Shown: one piece after another, positions 8,088-15,249 of the stretch
Layout: every line of letters starts with the position of its first letter
How positions within the stretch are numbered: position 1 is the stretch's first letter
Source of the DNA: Streptomyces sp. DvalAA-43
GTDB taxonomy: Bacteria > Actinomycetota > Actinomycetes > Streptomycetales > Streptomycetaceae
Length of the DNA stretch: 64,000 bases
Reading direction: 5' to 3'
NCBI RefSeq assembly: GCF_900091725.1
Contig: NZ_FMBW01000044.1
Location: 496,001 to 560,000, forward strand
Position numbers and translations under genes: made by a program
The notes under the pieces: model-generated
The model's input: the letters and a program-made list of their open reading frames with translations, nothing else
The model's database searches: none
Told to the model about the DNA's origin: nothing

Positions 8088-9163
8088 TTCTCGGCCCCGT
8101 CCTCCGGGTAGAGCCGTGCGATCAGTTCGCTCAGCACCCGGTCCGTGCGCGGGCCGTAGTTCAGCAGTACCCCGTCGTCGACGGAGACGATCCGCCGGTC
8201 CATCCCGGCCGGGGTCTCGGCGACCCCCGGGATCTTCACGAGACCGTCGACACCGCCCACCGATTCGAGCCCCTTGCTCATCACCAGGATGGCGTCGGGG
8301 GCGGCCTTGGCGAGTGCCTCGCTGGTGATGGCGGTGAAGTCCTTCTTCAGCCCGGACGCCTTGCCCGCGTCGACGGCCCCGGCCGCTTCGAGCAGCGAAC
8401 TCGCGCCGGACTCCCGGCCGCCCAGCAGATAGACCGAGGCCGAGCCGCGCAGATAGAGGAAGGCGACCCGGGGCTTCTTCCGTCCGTCCGCCGGGGCGGG
8501 CACGGACTTCTGTGCGGCGTCGATACGTGACTCGGTGCGCGACTTCAGTTCGGTGCCCGAGTCCGGTACGCCCAGGGCCGCCGCCACGGTGTCGATCCGG
8601 CGGCCGACGTCGGAGAGCTGCTTGGCCGGTGCGACGACGACGAGCGGAATACCGGCATCCCGGATCTGGTCGATGGCCTCCGCCGGGCCGGTCGTGGACT
8701 CGGCGAGCACGAGGGTCGGCTTCAGCGACAGCACGCTCTCGGCCGAGACGTCATGGGCGCGGGTCACCACGGGGAGTTTCGCGGCCTGTTGGAAGGTGGC
8801 GGTGATGTCCCGGGCCACGACCTGCTTGCCGAGGCCCAGCGTGAAGACGATCTCGCTCAGCCCTCCGGTCAGCGGAACGATCCGGTCCGTCGAGGCGACG
8901 GTGACCTCGGCGCCGTCCGCCGACTTCACCGTGACGGGCAGTCGCGGCTTCGGCGTGGTGGCGAGGGGTTCGATCCGGTCGGCGGTGGTACCGGCAGCGG
9001 CGGCGGGGGCCTTGGTGTCCGTGTTGCCGCCGCAGCCGGTCAGGACGAGGGCCAGGGCGAGGGCGGCGGTCAGGGCGCCGAGCGGCCGACGGGCCCCGGC
9101 CCGCCCGCGCCCTGGCCGCCGGCCGGCCTGCCCCGGTGGGGCGAAGTCCTGCGAGAAGCGCAC
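8084..9163 (-). CDS. hmuT: Heme-binding lipoprotein of ABC importer
   Basis: A 359-residue substrate-binding lipoprotein. An Arg-rich N-terminus is followed by a hydrophobic stretch ending in the lipobox VLTGC (Cys at about 44). The mature part has the type III binding-protein layout, with the segment DVSAESVLSLKPTLVLAE typical of HmuT-like proteins rather than siderophore binders. The GTG start has AGGAAGG seven to eight bases upstream. First gene of hmuTUV, divergent from the HtaA genes across a shared iron box. It takes heme from surface HtaA proteins and gives it to HmuUV (known for Corynebacterium; inferred here). Confidence 0.9.
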   Translation of the reverse strand: MRFSQDFAPPGQAGRRPGRGRAGARRPLGALTAALALALVLTGCGGNTDTKAPAAAAGTTADRIEPLATTPKPRLPVTVKSADGAEVTVASTDRIVPLTGGLSEIVFTLGLGKQVVARDITATFQQAAKLPVVTRAHDVSAESVLSLKPTLVLAESTTGPAEAIDQIRDAGIPLVVVAPAKQLSDVGRRIDTVAAALGVPDSGTELKSRTESRIDAAQKSVPAPADGRKKPRVAFLYLRGSASVYLLGGRESGASSLLEAAGAVDAGKASGLKKDFTAITSEALAKAAPDAILVMSKGLESVGGVDGLVKIPGVAETPAGMDRRIVSVDDGVLLNYGPRTDRVLSELIARLYPEDGAEK

Positions 9164-9253
9164 GGGGGCACCTTCCTGTCGTTGTGCGGCGGTGGTTCGT
9201 CACGGTCCGCGAAGAATGTGGCGGAAGGGGTCCCTCCACATGTCGCGTAGTGC

Positions 9254-9272
9254 TTAGGTTAGCCTTACCTCA
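9254..9272. promoter_or_regulatory. Iron box between hmuT and the HtaA genes
   Basis: TTAGGTTAGCCTTACCTCA agrees with the Streptomyces iron box at about 16 of 19 positions and is the best copy in the window. It lies 25 bases before the HtaA start and 91 bases before hmuT, so one DmdR/IdeR dimer pair could repress both directions when iron is plentiful. Confidence 0.85.
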
Positions 9273-9296
9273 GTTTCTCGATTCCGGAGGGGTTCC

Positions 9297-10691
9297 ATGC
9301 TGCCGTCCAGACCTGCCCGCGCACTTGCCGTCATGCTTCTGACGGCGGTGCTGGGAGCCCTGCTCCCGGTCGCTTCCGCGCAGGCGGCGAGCCGTACGGT
9401 GCAGGGCGGCAGGCTGGACTGGGGCATCAAGTCCTCCTTCCAGAGCTATGTCACCGGCCCGATCGCGAACGGCAGTTGGAGCCTGACCGGCGGAGCCGCC
9501 ACGGTCGGCGGCAGCCAGTTCCGGTTCCACTCCGCCACCGGCTCCTACGACCCGGCGACCGGGGCCTTCACCTCGGCCTTCAGCGGCGGGGTCCACTTCC
9601 TCGGCCACCGCAAGTCCGACGGCGGCCATGAACTGGACCTCACCATCAGCCGCCCCACCGTCCGCATCGCGGGCGGCGGCGGCACCCTGTACGCCGACAT
9701 GGTCGGCAAGGACCGGGGGAGCGGCCGGGTGACCTCGGCCGCCCAGGTGCCGCTCGCGACGCTCGGCCTGTCCGGGATCGAGATGAAGGGCGGTACCACC
9801 CCCGTCGCCCTCCGCGACATCCCGGCGACCCTGACCGCGCAGGGCGCCAAGGCGTTCGCCGGTTACTACACGGCCGGCACCCCGCTCGACCCGGTCAGCC
9901 TCTCCGTGGACACCGTTGCCCCGGCCGGGAAGCCGGCCCCCTCGAAGTCCCCCGGGAAGAAGCCGCAGCCGAAGAAGACCGCGGCGGCCGCCGGGCGCTT
10001 CGAGGACGCCGCCGTCGACTGGGGGGTCCGCCGGACCTTCCGCGAGTACGTCACCGGCTCCATCGGCAAGGGGAAGTGGACCCTCGCCGACGGAGCCCAG
10101 GACGGCGGGGCACTCTTCCGCTTCCCGCGCGGCAAGGGCACCTACGACCCGGAGGAGCAGAGCCTGGACGCCGGATTCGCGGGCAGCGTCCGGTTCACCG
10201 GCGCCGACGGGCTCGATCTGGAGCTGTCGTCCGTCGCGGTCCGGGTGAAGGCGGGCAAGGGCACGCTCTCGGCCGACGTCCACAGCGACGGCGACCGGCG
10301 CGAGGGCGTCCCACTCATCACCTTCACCGCGAGGGACTTCGCGCCGAAGGACGGTCTCGCCGTCCTCACCGAAGCCCCCGCCACCCTCACCGCCGACGGC
10401 GCGAAGGCGTTCGGCTCGCTCTACCGGGCGGGCACCGCGATGGACCCGGTCTCGCTGGCCGTCGCCGTCGACGCCGGGGCCGAACTGCCCGCCCTGCCCG
10501 ACCTGGGCAGCGCCCCCGACCCCTCGTCCGAGCCGTCCGCCCCGGCCACGGAGAAGGCCACCCCCGCCGCGGCCGCGGCGGCCGACTCCAGCACCGGCCT
10601 GTACCTGGGCCTCGGCGGCGGCGTGCTCGTCGCCGCGGCGGGCGCGCTGTACCTCGCCCGTCGCCGCGGCACCCGCCGGACCACCGAATAG
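9297..10691 (+). CDS. Surface heme-binding protein with two HtaA domains
   Basis: A 464-residue protein: signal peptide (residues 1-37, ending ASAQA), HtaA domain 1 (about 42-200), a Pro/Lys linker, HtaA domain 2 (about 235-395), an Ala/Pro/Ser-rich spacer, one C-terminal membrane helix (GLYLGLGGGVLVAAAGALYLA) and a basic tail. Each domain starts with the signature LDWGIKSSF or VDWGVRRTF. HtaA domains bind heme at the actinobacterial surface. The ATG follows GGAGG. The C-terminus has no clear sortase motif, so it is probably a membrane-anchored protein. First gene after the iron box, 45 bases ahead of its paralogue. Confidence 0.92.
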   Translation: MLPSRPARALAVMLLTAVLGALLPVASAQAASRTVQGGRLDWGIKSSFQSYVTGPIANGSWSLTGGAATVGGSQFRFHSATGSYDPATGAFTSAFSGGVHFLGHRKSDGGHELDLTISRPTVRIAGGGGTLYADMVGKDRGSGRVTSAAQVPLATLGLSGIEMKGGTTPVALRDIPATLTAQGAKAFAGYYTAGTPLDPVSLSVDTVAPAGKPAPSKSPGKKPQPKKTAAAAGRFEDAAVDWGVRRTFREYVTGSIGKGKWTLADGAQDGGALFRFPRGKGTYDPEEQSLDAGFAGSVRFTGADGLDLELSSVAVRVKAGKGTLSADVHSDGDRREGVPLITFTARDFAPKDGLAVLTEAPATLTADGAKAFGSLYRAGTAMDPVSLAVAVDAGAELPALPDLGSAPDPSSEPSAPATEKATPAAAAAADSSTGLYLGLGGGVLVAAAGALYLARRRGTRRTTE

Positions 10692-10703
10692 ACCCCCGTC
10701 CCA

Positions 10704-10713
10704 CCCCCCCCCC
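10704..10713 (+). repeat. Ten-C homopolymer between the two HtaA genes
   Basis: A run of ten C residues lies just upstream of the GAGGAG ribosome binding site of the second HtaA gene. It is outside any coding region. Runs this long are slippage-prone and also sequencing-error-prone. Confidence 0.9.
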
Positions 10714-10736
10714 GTTTCCTGAGGAGATCAACGACC

Positions 10737-12320
10737 ATGGCAGCCACCCGCCGTCCCATAGCCCTCACCGCCGCTGTCGCCACGGCGGCCGCCCTCGGCG
10801 CCACCGTGTTCGCCCTTCCGGCGCTCGCCGCCGACGGCGGCGCGCCCACCGCGGCGCCCGAGCTGGAGCTGAAGGACGGCACGCTGGAATGGGGTGTCAA
10901 GGAGTCCTTCCGCAAGTACCTCGCCTCGTCGTTCTCCGGCGGGAAGATCACCGTCAAGGACGGTGCCGTCCAGGCGCCCGGCAACGGGGTGTTCACCTTC
11001 GCCGACGGCAAGGGCACGTACGACACGGCCACGCACGGCACCGACACCGCCTTCGGCGGCGGCGTCAACTTCTACGCCCACGGGGGCGTTCTCGACATCA
11101 CGCTCTCCGACGTGAAGCTCGCCACGACCGGTACCGGCGGCGCGATCACCGTCGACGTCACGACCCCCAAGGGCACCCGCGACGACGTGAGGTTCGCGGA
11201 CCTCGACCTCTCGGCGGTGAAGCCGGGCCGGGGCGAGGGCGGCGCGATGGTCTTCAAGGACATCCCGGCGACGCTGACGAAGGCCGGTTCCGAGGCGTTC
11301 GACGGCCAGTACAAGGAGGGCGACGCGCTCGACCCGGCCACCCTCTCGGTGAAGGCCGTATCGGCCCCGACCACCGAGCCCACCGGGAAGCCGACCGAGG
11401 AACCGACCGGAAAGCCCTCCACGGAGCCGACCACCGAGCCCACCGGCAAGCCCACCACGAAGCCCACCGAGCCGACCACCCACCCGACCGGAAAGCCCAC
11501 CTCGACCACGTCCCCCTCGGACAGCACCACCGACGAACCGGCCGTCGACAGCGGCGAGATCGTCGGCGGCACCCTGGACTGGGGCGTCAAGAAGTCCTTC
11601 CGCTCGTACGTCACGGGCCCGATCGCCCACGGCAGGATCGAGACGACGGCCGGTGCCACCGCGTCCGGCGACGGCTACCGGTTCCCCGACGCGACCGGCC
11701 ACTTCGACGCCGCGAAGCAGACCCTGAACGCCGAATTCGACGGCAAGGTCCGCTTCCTGGGCCACGAGGAGAACGGCGCGTACACCCTCGACCTCTCCCT
11801 GACCGGCCTGGAGATCCAGGTGAACGGCGCCCGGGGCACCCTGATCGCCGACGTCTCCACCAAGGACCGCGCGACCAAGAAGGTCTCCACGTACACCAAT
11901 CTGGCCGTCGCGGACCTGAAGCTGCCGAAGGGGCGGCTCGCCGCCAAGAATGGCGTGGTGAACCTCTCGGCCGTCCCGGCGGCCCTCACCGCCGACGGCA
12001 CCAAGGCCTTCGGCGGCATGTACCCGGCGGGTGAGCAGCTCGACGCGCTGACCGTCGCGGTCGCCCTCGACAAGGACGCCGAACTCCCGGGCGCCGCGGG
12101 CGGTTCCGGCACCGCGGGCACCACCGGTTCGACGGGCGGCTCCACGGCCACCGGCGGCAGCGTGGGCGGCTCGGTCGGTGGCGGCTCCGTCGGCGGCGCG
12201 GGCTCCCTCGCCGCCACCGGTTCCGACCTCCCCACGGGCGCCCTGATCGCCGCCTCGGGCGTGGTCGTGGCGGCCGGTGCCGGAGTGGTGATCGCGGCCC
12301 GCCGCCGCCGTACCGCCTGA
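10737..12320 (+). CDS. Surface heme-binding protein with two HtaA domains and LAATG sorting signal
   Basis: A 527-residue protein: signal peptide (about 1-30, ending ALA-ADGG), HtaA domain 1 (LEWGVKESF, about 44-205), a Thr/Pro/Lys/Glu linker of TEPTGKP-type repeats (about 210-265), HtaA domain 2 (LDWGVKKSF, about 280-440), a Gly/Ser/Thr spacer, then LAATG (about residue 491), a hydrophobic helix and an RRRRTA tail. LAXTG is the motif preferred by Streptomyces class E sortases, so covalent wall attachment is likely. Cotranscribed with the preceding HtaA gene; GAGGAG precedes the ATG. It probably catches heme at the wall for the first HtaA protein and HmuT. Confidence 0.92.
   Translation: MAATRRPIALTAAVATAAALGATVFALPALAADGGAPTAAPELELKDGTLEWGVKESFRKYLASSFSGGKITVKDGAVQAPGNGVFTFADGKGTYDTATHGTDTAFGGGVNFYAHGGVLDITLSDVKLATTGTGGAITVDVTTPKGTRDDVRFADLDLSAVKPGRGEGGAMVFKDIPATLTKAGSEAFDGQYKEGDALDPATLSVKAVSAPTTEPTGKPTEEPTGKPSTEPTTEPTGKPTTKPTEPTTHPTGKPTSTTSPSDSTTDEPAVDSGEIVGGTLDWGVKKSFRSYVTGPIAHGRIETTAGATASGDGYRFPDATGHFDAAKQTLNAEFDGKVRFLGHEENGAYTLDLSLTGLEIQVNGARGTLIADVSTKDRATKKVSTYTNLAVADLKLPKGRLAAKNGVVNLSAVPAALTADGTKAFGGMYPAGEQLDALTVAVALDKDAELPGAAGGSGTAGTTGSTGGSTATGGSVGGSVGGGSVGGAGSLAATGSDLPTGALIAASGVVVAAGAGVVIAARRRRTA
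11369..11520 (+). repeat. Thr-Pro-Lys linker repeats inside the second HtaA gene
   Basis: Imperfect in-frame repeats encode TEPTGKP-like units (TEPTGKP, TEEPTGKP, TEPTGKP, THPTGKP), forming a flexible wall-spanning or inter-domain spacer. Copy number in such linkers often differs between strains. Confidence 0.75.
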
Positions 12321-12340
12321 CCCGTCCGCGTCCCGGGACG

Positions 12341-12386
12341 GCACCGCCCGGGTGGACCGGCCGAACGGCCACCACCCGGGCGGTGC
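12341..12386 (+). terminator. Long hairpin after the HtaA operon
   Basis: A perfect 15-bp stem (12341-12355 with 12372-12386, GCACCGCCCGGGTGG and its complement) contains an inner GGCCG/CGGCC stem. It lies 20 bases after the HtaA stop and ends four bases before the first possible start of the PhzF-like gene. Confidence 0.8.
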
Positions 12387-12390
12387 TTGA

Positions 12391-13086
12391 ATGCCCCCTG
12401 TGAGCGAGAGCGACTTCGACGTAACCGCCGGCATCGACGTACTGCGCGTGTTCTGCGGCCCCGACGGCCGGCACGGCAACGCCCTCGGCGTGGTGCGCGA
12501 CGGCCGGGCCCACCCGGACCGGGCGTCCCGGCAGGCGCTGGCCGCCAGGCTGGGCTTCAGCGAGACGGTGTTCGTCGACGACCCCGAGCGCGGACACGTC
12601 GAGATCTACACCCCGGGGCTCCGCCTCCCGTTCGCCGGGCATCCGCTCGTCGGCGCGGCCTGGCTGCTCGACCTGGAGGTCCTGGAGCTGCCGGTCGGGG
12701 AGGTCTTCGCCCGTCAGGACGGCGAGTTCACCTGGATCACCGCCCGCCCCGAGTGGGCGCCCCCGCGCACGCTGGAGCGGTACGGCTCCGCCGCCGAGGT
12801 CGAGGCGCTCACCGGGCCGCCCCCGGGGGAGGGCTGGCTGTACGTATGGGCCTGGGAGGACGAGGCGGCCGGCCGGGTCAGGGCGCGGGCGTTCCCCCGG
12901 CGCGACGACGGCATCGTGGAGGACGAGGCGACGGGGGCGGCGGCGCTGCTGCTCAGCGCGGAGCTGGGGCGCGCCCTCAACATCACGCAAGGACGCGGCT
13001 CCCAGATCCTCACCGCTCCCGCGCCCGACGGCACGGTGGAGGTCGGGGGCCGCGTGTCACTCGCCGCCGTCCGCGCCCGGCGCTGA
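12391..13086 (+). CDS. PhzF family isomerase-like protein
   Basis: A 231-residue protein of the diaminopimelate-epimerase-like PhzF fold. The conserved Glu of the family appears in LGFSETVFVDD (about residue 57) and the hallmark PFAGHPLVGAAWLL follows. It is shorter than the usual 260-300 residues, with a compact second half (DEATGAAALLLSAELGR). Substrate unknown; PhzF proteins isomerise or epimerise small acids, and no phenazine genes are nearby. Start is uncertain: ATG at 12391 sits directly against the preceding hairpin, and GTG at 12400 is an alternative. Convergent with the heme oxygenase gene. Confidence 0.85.
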   Translation: MPPVSESDFDVTAGIDVLRVFCGPDGRHGNALGVVRDGRAHPDRASRQALAARLGFSETVFVDDPERGHVEIYTPGLRLPFAGHPLVGAAWLLDLEVLELPVGEVFARQDGEFTWITARPEWAPPRTLERYGSAAEVEALTGPPPGEGWLYVWAWEDEAAGRVRARAFPRRDDGIVEDEATGAAALLLSAELGRALNITQGRGSQILTAPAPDGTVEVGGRVSLAAVRARR

Positions 13087-13087
13087 C

Positions 13088-13117
13088 GCGGGGTGACCGG
13101 TGGACCGGTCACCCCGC
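13088..13117. terminator. Bidirectional terminator between phzF-like and heme oxygenase genes
   Basis: A perfect 13-bp stem (GCGGGGTGACCGG with CCGGTCACCCCGC) and a four-base loop occupy the 47-base space between two convergent genes. Confidence 0.85.
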
Positions 13118-13133
13118 TGCGCCGCGCAAGGCG

Positions 13134-13796
13134 TCACGCGCTGAGCGGGAACACCTCGCCCAGCTCCCGGAAGACCGCCGTGTTCAGCGCGAACGCGCGC
13201 TTGCACTCGTCGACGATCCGCTGCTTCTCCAGGTCGTCCGCGTCCACCGCGTCCAGCAGCTCGCGGTAACCCCGCTTGAACGAGGCGGGGTTGGCTATCT
13301 CCTCGAAGACGTAGAACCGGACCCCGTCGCCCTTGCGCGCGAAGCCCCAGGCCTTCTCCGCCCGGTCACGGATGATCTGGCCGCCGGAGAGGTCGCCGAG
13401 GTAGCGGGTGTAGTGGTGCGCGACATAACCGGCCGGCCAGTCGCGGGCGCACTCGGCGACCCGGGCGGCGTACGCGGCCGTGGCGGGCAGCGGCTCCAAG
13501 CCCTCGCGCCAGTCCGCACCCCGCAGATGGGCCAGATCGCGCTCCAGCTGGGCGGTGCGCAGCAGTTCGCGCCGGATGAAGGGACCGGCGACCGGGTCGT
13601 CGTGCAGGGCCTGCACCCCTTCCTCCAGGGCGCGGTACACGAACCACAGCTGCTCGGTGTAGCGCGTGTACGCGTCCACTCCGAGCCGCCCTCCCAGCAG
13701 GTCGCTCATGAAGGTCGAGGTCTCCGCCTCGGTGTGCTGCTCGTGCGACGCGGTGCGGATGAGCGTCGAGAAGGGAGTGGTGGCGGTTGCGTCCAA
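13134..13796 (-). CDS. hmuO: Heme oxygenase, biliverdin-producing
   Basis: A 220-residue enzyme that opens heme with oxygen to free iron, giving biliverdin and CO. It closely resembles Corynebacterium HmuO: the proximal His is His21 in EQHTEAETSTFMSDL, and the distal helix glycines are in YLGDLSGGQ (about residue 139). The start codon is TTG at 13796, chosen because GGAGG lies six to eight bases ahead and no other start fits. An iron box lies about 110 bases upstream. It completes the heme pathway begun by HtaA and HmuTUV, though it is a separate transcription unit. Confidence 0.95.
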   Translation of the reverse strand: MDATATTPFSTLIRTASHEQHTEAETSTFMSDLLGGRLGVDAYTRYTEQLWFVYRALEEGVQALHDDPVAGPFIRRELLRTAQLERDLAHLRGADWREGLEPLPATAAYAARVAECARDWPAGYVAHHYTRYLGDLSGGQIIRDRAEKAWGFARKGDGVRFYVFEEIANPASFKRGYRELLDAVDADDLEKQRIVDECKRAFALNTAVFRELGEVFPLSA

Positions 13797-13900
13797 GGCG
13801 GGCCTCCGGGGACCGAGGGGGACGGGATGTCCGGAAAGAGACGGAAATATCGGCAGCGACCGCGGGGACCGCGGAGGCTGTCGACCACCTCGATCCTCCT

Positions 13901-13918
13901 ACTTAGGCTTACCTAAGT
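13901..13918 (-). promoter_or_regulatory. Iron-box-like palindrome upstream of heme oxygenase
   Basis: ACTTAGGCTTACCTAAGT is a perfect inverted repeat (ACTTAGG, four-base centre, CCTAAGT). It carries the TTAGGCTTACCTAA core of DmdR/IdeR sites. It lies about 105 bases upstream of the TTG start. Confidence 0.8.
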
Positions 13919-14002
13919 CAATTGCTTCCCGACGCTCTGTCGGTAAAAACGATACGCCTGCTTCCGTCTCCGCGCGGGGCAGTGGGGGTGACGGTGGGTA
14001 CG

Positions 14003-14035
14003 CGAAAGCGGCCGCCCGGTGGGCGGCCGCTTTCG
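14003..14035 (-). terminator. Strong terminator after map
   Basis: A perfect 15-bp stem with a three-base loop (CGAAAGCGGCCGCCC, GGT, then the complement) lies 25 bases past the map stop and separates it from the iron-regulated heme oxygenase gene. Confidence 0.9.
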
Positions 14036-14060
14036 GGGAGGAACTGCTCGGGGGCGCGGG

Positions 14061-14918
14061 CTACGGGAGCGTCAGGATCTCGGCGCCCGTCTCCGTCACC
14101 ACCAGCGTGTGCTCGAACTGCGCGGTGCGCTTGCGGTCCTTCGTCACCACGGTCCAGCCGTCGTCCCACATGTCGTAGTCATGGCTGCCCAGCGTCAGCA
14201 TCGGCTCGATGGTGAACGTCATCCCGGGCTGCATCACGGTGGTCGCGTGCGGGCTGTCGTAGTGCGGGACGATCAGGCCGGAGTGGAACGAGGTGCTGAT
14301 CCCGTGCCCGGTGAAGTCCCGCACCACGCCGTAGCCGAAGCGCTTGGCGTACGACTCGATGACCCGCCCGATCACATTGATCTGCCGCCCCGGCCGGACC
14401 GCCTTGATGGCCCGGTTCAGCGACTCCTCGGTGCGCTCCACCAGCAGCCGGGACTCCTCGTCCACGTCGCCGCAGAGGTACGTGGCGTTGTTGTCGCCGT
14501 GCACACCGTTGATGTACGCCGTGACATCGAGGTTCACGATGTCGCCGTCGCGCAGCACCGTGGAGTCCGGGATGCCGTGGCAGATCACCTCGTTGAGCGA
14601 GGTGCAGAGCGACTTGGGGAACCCGCGGTAGCCGAGCGTCGACGGGTACGCGCCGTGGTCGCACATGAACTCATGGGCGATTCGGTCGAGTTCGTCCGTG
14701 GTGACGCCGGGGGCGATGTGCTTCGCGGCCTCCGCCATCGCCTGCGCGGCGATCCGGCCGGCGATGCGCATCCGCTCGACCGTGTCGGAGTCCTGGACCT
14801 CCGGACCGGTGTACGGGGTGGGTCCCGGCTTGCCCACGTATTCGGGGCGCCGGATCTTTCCGGGCACGGAGCGGACGGGAGTGATCTCCCCGGGTACGAG
14901 CAGCGACTGGCCAGACAT
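14061..14918 (-). CDS. map: Methionine aminopeptidase type I
   Basis: A 285-residue cytosolic metalloprotease that removes the initiator Met. The metal ligands are visible: Asp in NLDVTAYINGVHGDNNATY (two Asp), His in GHGISTSFH, Glu in FTIEPML, Glu in FEHTLVV. The N-terminal 40-residue extension before the catalytic core (VPGEITPVRSVPGKIRRPEY) is typical of actinobacterial type Ic enzymes. I start at the ATG at 14918 (MSGQSLLVPGE), not the in-frame upstream ATG. Streptomyces usually carries another map beside the ribosomal genes; this would be the extra copy. Confidence 0.95.
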   Translation of the reverse strand: MSGQSLLVPGEITPVRSVPGKIRRPEYVGKPGPTPYTGPEVQDSDTVERMRIAGRIAAQAMAEAAKHIAPGVTTDELDRIAHEFMCDHGAYPSTLGYRGFPKSLCTSLNEVICHGIPDSTVLRDGDIVNLDVTAYINGVHGDNNATYLCGDVDEESRLLVERTEESLNRAIKAVRPGRQINVIGRVIESYAKRFGYGVVRDFTGHGISTSFHSGLIVPHYDSPHATTVMQPGMTFTIEPMLTLGSHDYDMWDDGWTVVTKDRKRTAQFEHTLVVTETGAEILTLP

Positions 14919-14976
14919 GTCAGCGAGTCTAACCAGCGCGCTTGGGGCAGCATGGCCCCGAGGGAAGGAGCCGCTG

Positions 14977-15207
14977 ATGGCCCTGTTCAAGAAGCGCACG
15001 GTCGGCAAGCCGGGCGAGTGGTACTACTGCCTGGAACATCACAAGGTCGAGGAGGGCCCCGAGTGCCCGGCCAAGGACCGTTTCGGGCCGTACACCTCCC
15101 GTGAGGAGGCGCAGCACGCCATGGACACCGCCAAGGAGCGGAACCTGGAGTGGGAGAACGACCCCAAGTGGCACGACGGGGGCACACCGCGCGACCCGGA
15201 GGAGTGA
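14977..15207 (+). CDS. Small conserved actinobacterial protein with Cys/His motif
   Basis: A 76-residue, charged, soluble protein without signal peptide. It has WYYCLEHHKVEEGPECPAKD, a C-x2-HH-x7-C pattern suggesting a small metal site, then GPYTSREEAQHAMDTA, a helix like those in SPOR-type or DUF-type small folds. AAGGAG lies six bases before the ATG. It is divergent from map. No function is known to me; the coding signal (codon bias, ribosome binding site) is strong. Confidence 0.8.
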   Translation: MALFKKRTVGKPGEWYYCLEHHKVEEGPECPAKDRFGPYTSREEAQHAMDTAKERNLEWENDPKWHDGGTPRDPEE

Positions 15208-15249
15208 CCGGGGGCGCGGCACCGGGCCCCCGCCCCGGGGGCCCGCTCC

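Noticed and set aside
11369..11520. Minisatellite of independent interest
   Set aside because: In-frame linker repeats within the HtaA gene, explained by a spacer peptide.
12391..13086. Phenazine biosynthesis
   Set aside because: Only a PhzF-like isomerase is present; no other phz genes, and PhzF-fold proteins are common.
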